In this document: positions 6,930 through 9,077 of the stretch, one piece after another
How the letters are laid out: the number at the start of each line of letters is the position of its first letter
Position numbering within the stretch: position 1 is the stretch's first letter
Source: Chloroflexota bacterium
Lineage (GTDB): Bacteria > Chloroflexota > Dormibacteria > Dormibacterales > Dormibacteraceae
Assembly: GCA_005888075.1 (NCBI GenBank)
Contig: VBKD01000083.1
Span: forward strand, 1-9,077
Length of the DNA: 9,077 bases
Direction: 5' to 3'
Position numbers and translations under genes: made by a program
The notes under the pieces: generated by a model
The model's input: only the letters and a program-made list of their open reading frames with translations
Database searches by the model: none
Told to the model about the DNA's origin: nothing

Positions 6930-8707
6930 AACGTCGAGCATTCAGAGGGCTGATTGGAGCGGCGGCATTCGTTGTCGCCGTCACCAGCTGCCAGCAATCC
7001 AACACAGGATCAACACCGGGAGGCAAGCCACTGATCCTCGAGTCGACGACTGGAGTCACGTTCGCAAATGACTTCAACCCGTACGACTCCAACCTGTCGT
7101 ATCCGAAGAGCCTGATCAACGAGCCGCTGGTCGAGTTCGATCAGCTCGATCCGACTCCGGCGGGCACCCACTACTGGCTGGCTACCGCATACGCCTTCCA
7201 GAACGGCGGCAGGGACCTGCAGGTGACGATCCGGCCGAACGTGAAGTTCAACGATGGCTCGGCGTTCGGCCCGGCCGACGTCGCGGCGACGTTCAAGGCG
7301 ATGGCAAATCCCAAGGCGAACACGCCTGGTGTCCCGCCTCAAGTCTCAGATGCCACGATCTCGGGCAACAACGTCACGCTTCATTTCCAGACGCCCCAGT
7401 TCACCGGATTGTGGGCGATCCTGGGCACCACATACATCCTGAAAGCATCGGTGGCGAGCCAGATCGCGCAGAACCCGACGATGGTCATCACCAATCCGAT
7501 TGGCACCGGCCCCTTCATGCTCTCGAGCTACTCGAGCTCGGTGATCAAGTTCAAGCCCAACCCGAATTACTGGGGCGGGACGCCACCGGAATCTGAGATC
7601 GACTACCCGTCGATCGCCACCAACGCGGCGGCGAGCGACGCCCTGGTCAGCGGCCAGCTGGACTGGGCCGGCAACGATATCCCTAACGTTTACGCCAACT
7701 TCGTCAACCTCAACCCGCTCACGAACCACGCGTGGTTCGCCTCGGGCAACACCGTCGTGCTCTGGTTCAACCTCAACGCCGGTAACGGCGGCGCCAGCGG
7801 CATCGACGAAGCGGCCGTTCGCAAGGCGGTCAGCTACGGAGTCGACCGCAACGCACTCGCGCTGCTTGGCGAGTCTGGCTACGAGCTGCCGGCCTACTCC
7901 TCGAGCGCGCTCATCCTCCCCAACCAGAAGGCATTCCTCCCGTCAGACGGCAGCCTCAACCGCGACCTTTCCATCAACGGCACCGTGCCGGATCCCGCGA
8001 CGGCCAAGGCTGAGAAGCTGCCTTCGGGGTCGGACGTTTACGACATCCTGACCAACGCCGGCTGGAAAGTACCGGCATCGGCCCACTACGACAGCGCCGC
8101 GCAGACGTACAAGTCCGGCGGCAACTGTGATGGCAGCAACATCGCCAACTGCTGGACCAAGGGCGGCAAGACCATCAAGTTCTCGATCTACGACCCAGTT
8201 CCCTTCTCGGACTACTGGGAGAACGCCGCACTGATGTCGCAGGAGCTTCAGGCCCTCGGCATGAACGTGTCCACGAAGCCCGCTCAGGGCTATTCGGACT
8301 GGAACACCACCATCACCTCCGACCCCAACGGCTGGCAGACAGCGATCCACTGGGGCAACGGCGGAAGCATCCCGTACATCCAGTACCAGGACTGGCTGGA
8401 TTACTCCAGCCCAACATCGGCGGCGCACCACATCGGCTACAACAACCAGGCCGCGATGGCGGCGCTGACCAAGTACGCGGGCATCGACCCAGGCGATACG
8501 TCGTCACTGATGGCGCCGGTTGGGGAGCTCGCGAAGCTGCTGGCCAATGACGTCCCAATGGCTCCGCTGCTCTACGGCGCGGACTGGAACGTGTACAGCA
8601 GCGCCAAGTACACGGGATGGCCCAACCAATCGCATCCGTACATGAACCCGACGCCGAGCGACCCGCAGCTTCCCTACATCGTGATGCAGCTGAAGCCCGT
8701 TTCCTGA
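6926..8707 (+). CDS. Lipoprotein solute-binding protein, SBP_bac_5 (DppA/OppA) family
   Basis: A 593-residue extracytoplasmic binding protein of the ABC importer. The N-terminus [20 protein letters not shown] then SC is a lipoprotein signal: basic start, hydrophobic core, and lipobox V-T-S-C with Cys22 as the lipidated residue. The mature protein shows family hallmarks: LINEPLVEFDQ (63-73), VTIRPNVKFNDGSAFGPADVAATF (100-123), the NPIGTGPFMLSSY region (190-202), NPNYWGG (212-218) and DEAAVRKAVSYGVDRNAL (294-311). The start is fixed by a perfect ribosome site; the same frame is open upstream only as a shadow of the ATPase gene. Cys401 and Cys409 bracket a short Gly/Asn-rich loop and could form a disulfide. 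The C-terminal half is rich in Trp and Tyr, which fits sugar stacking but is not proof. Family members bind peptides, nickel or oligosaccharides; the LacI regulator and GH3 neighbour favour an oligosaccharide. It comes last among the transporter genes and is flanked by strong hairpins. Confidence 0.92.
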   Translation: MKRRAFRGLIGAAAFVVAVTSCQQSNTGSTPGGKPLILESTTGVTFANDFNPYDSNLSYPKSLINEPLVEFDQLDPTPAGTHYWLATAYAFQNGGRDLQVTIRPNVKFNDGSAFGPADVAATFKAMANPKANTPGVPPQVSDATISGNNVTLHFQTPQFTGLWAILGTTYILKASVASQIAQNPTMVITNPIGTGPFMLSSYSSSVIKFKPNPNYWGGTPPESEIDYPSIATNAAASDALVSGQLDWAGNDIPNVYANFVNLNPLTNHAWFASGNTVVLWFNLNAGNGGASGIDEAAVRKAVSYGVDRNALALLGESGYELPAYSSSALILPNQKAFLPSDGSLNRDLSINGTVPDPATAKAEKLPSGSDVYDILTNAGWKVPASAHYDSAAQTYKSGGNCDGSNIANCWTKGGKTIKFSIYDPVPFSDYWENAALMSQELQALGMNVSTKPAQGYSDWNTTITSDPNGWQTAIHWGNGGSIPYIQYQDWLDYSSPTSAAHHIGYNNQAAMAALTKYAGIDPGDTSSLMAPVGELAKLLANDVPMAPLLYGADWNVYSSAKYTGWPNQSHPYMNPTPSDPQLPYIVMQLKPVS

Positions 8708-8740
8708 CATTTCCAGATTCACGTCCATCGCAGTGATGGG

Positions 8741-8773
8741 CTGGTCGCGGCCGGCAAGTGCCGGCCGCACCAG
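8741..8773 (+). terminator. Strong U-less hairpin after the binding-protein gene
   Basis: GCGGCCGGCA (8747-8756) and TGCCGGCCGC (8759-8768) form a perfect 10-bp inverted repeat. CTGGT (8741-8745) and ACCAG (8769-8773) extend the stem with one bulged C. The two-base spacer means the A-T pair probably opens into an AAGT tetraloop. No T-run follows. It may be a partial U-less terminator or a 3' stabiliser for the binding-protein message, lowering expression of the GH3 gene that begins 20 nt later. No separate promoter for the GH3 gene was recognised. Confidence 0.55.
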
Positions 8774-8793
8774 TCTCACAACCGAGGAGAGTC

Positions 8794-9077
8794 ATGACTA
8801 GCGTCACCGCGCGTGTCCACGGCGATGAGTCCGGCCTGGTCGGCCGGCTCAGCCTGGAGCAGAAGGTCCGGCTGCTGACTGGCGCGGACTCCTGGAGGCT
8901 CTATGGCGAAAGCGCCGTCGGGCTGCGGCCGATCGTTGTTTCCGACGGGCCCGCCGGCGTGCGCGGCACGGGCTTCGACCCATCCATGCCCTCCTCATCG
9001 TTGCCATGCCCGGTCGCGCTCGGCGCAACCTGGGATGTGAGCCTTGTTCACGACGTCGCGCTTGCCCTCGGCCATGA
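8794..9077 (+). CDS. Glycoside hydrolase family 3 (beta-glucosidase-like), 5' part
   Basis: The first 94 codons of a gene that runs off the window end. The ATG at 8794 follows a GAGGAGA ribosome site (8784-8790). The GH3 N-terminal signature is clear: LSLEQKVRLLTGADSW (19-34), then the substrate-binding motif IVVSDGPAGVRG (47-58), whose Asp51 contacts the sugar at subsite -1 in characterised relatives, and SSSLPCPVALGATWD (67-81). There is no signal peptide, so the enzyme is likely cytosolic and acts on sugar already imported. The nucleophile (in the later SDW-type motif), the C-terminal domain and any PA14 insertion lie outside the window. GH3 members include beta-glucosidases, beta-xylosidases and N-acetylglucosaminidases; the SDGPAGVRG motif favours the beta-glucosidase type. 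It is co-directional with the importer and separated from the binding-protein gene by 86 nt. Confidence 0.9.
   Translation, partial: MTSVTARVHGDESGLVGRLSLEQKVRLLTGADSWRLYGESAVGLRPIVVSDGPAGVRGTGFDPSMPSSSLPCPVALGATWDVSLVHDVALALGH

Overview
The window is GC-rich and every supported gene is on the + strand. It comes from a bacterium with actinobacterial-style genes: the glycogen synthase is of the GlgM/GlgA type common in Actinomycetota and also found in some Chloroflexota and Dormibacterota, GTG and TTG starts occur, stop/start overlaps are frequent, and GC-rich hairpins lack U-tracts. The phylum cannot be fixed from sequence alone. No RNA gene, mobile element or CRISPR array was seen.

Layout. 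(1) 1-127: upstream DNA without a convincing gene. (2) 128-1306: a complete GT4 glycogen/maltose-1-phosphate synthase-like gene. (3) 1307-1514: a control region with a plausible promoter and two perfect, directly abutting 14-bp LacI-type palindromes. (4) 1515-6791: a tightly packed run of a LacI-family regulator, an OppB/DppB permease, a DppC permease, and DppD- and DppF-type ATPases, with gaps of 3 nt or 4-nt overlaps at three of the four junctions. (5) 6792-6925: a leader holding a strong hairpin, a 43-codon small ORF and a perfect Shine-Dalgarno sequence. (6) 6926-8707: a lipoprotein solute-binding protein of the SBP_bac_5 (DppA/OppA) family. (7) 8708-8793: a second strong hairpin. (8) 8794 to the window end: the 5' part of a glycoside hydrolase family 3 gene.

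How the genes may work together. A LacI-family repressor, a complete Opp/Dpp-type importer set and a GH3 enzyme in one co-directional cluster suggest uptake of a plant- or fungus-derived oligosaccharide (for example a beta-glucoside such as cellobiose) through a transporter of the peptide family. Intracellular hydrolysis by the GH3 enzyme would follow. The repressor probably controls its own operon through the tandem operator. The substrate is inferred from context and could still be a peptide.

The main anomaly is in the DppC-type permease gene. Its last membrane segment is in a different frame from the rest, and roughly 12-20 residues before it seem to be missing. That displaced 3' end then runs without a stop into the DppD ATPase frame. 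Either the gene suffered a recent deletion, or the assembly is wrong there, and the intact ancestor may have encoded a permease-ATPase fusion.
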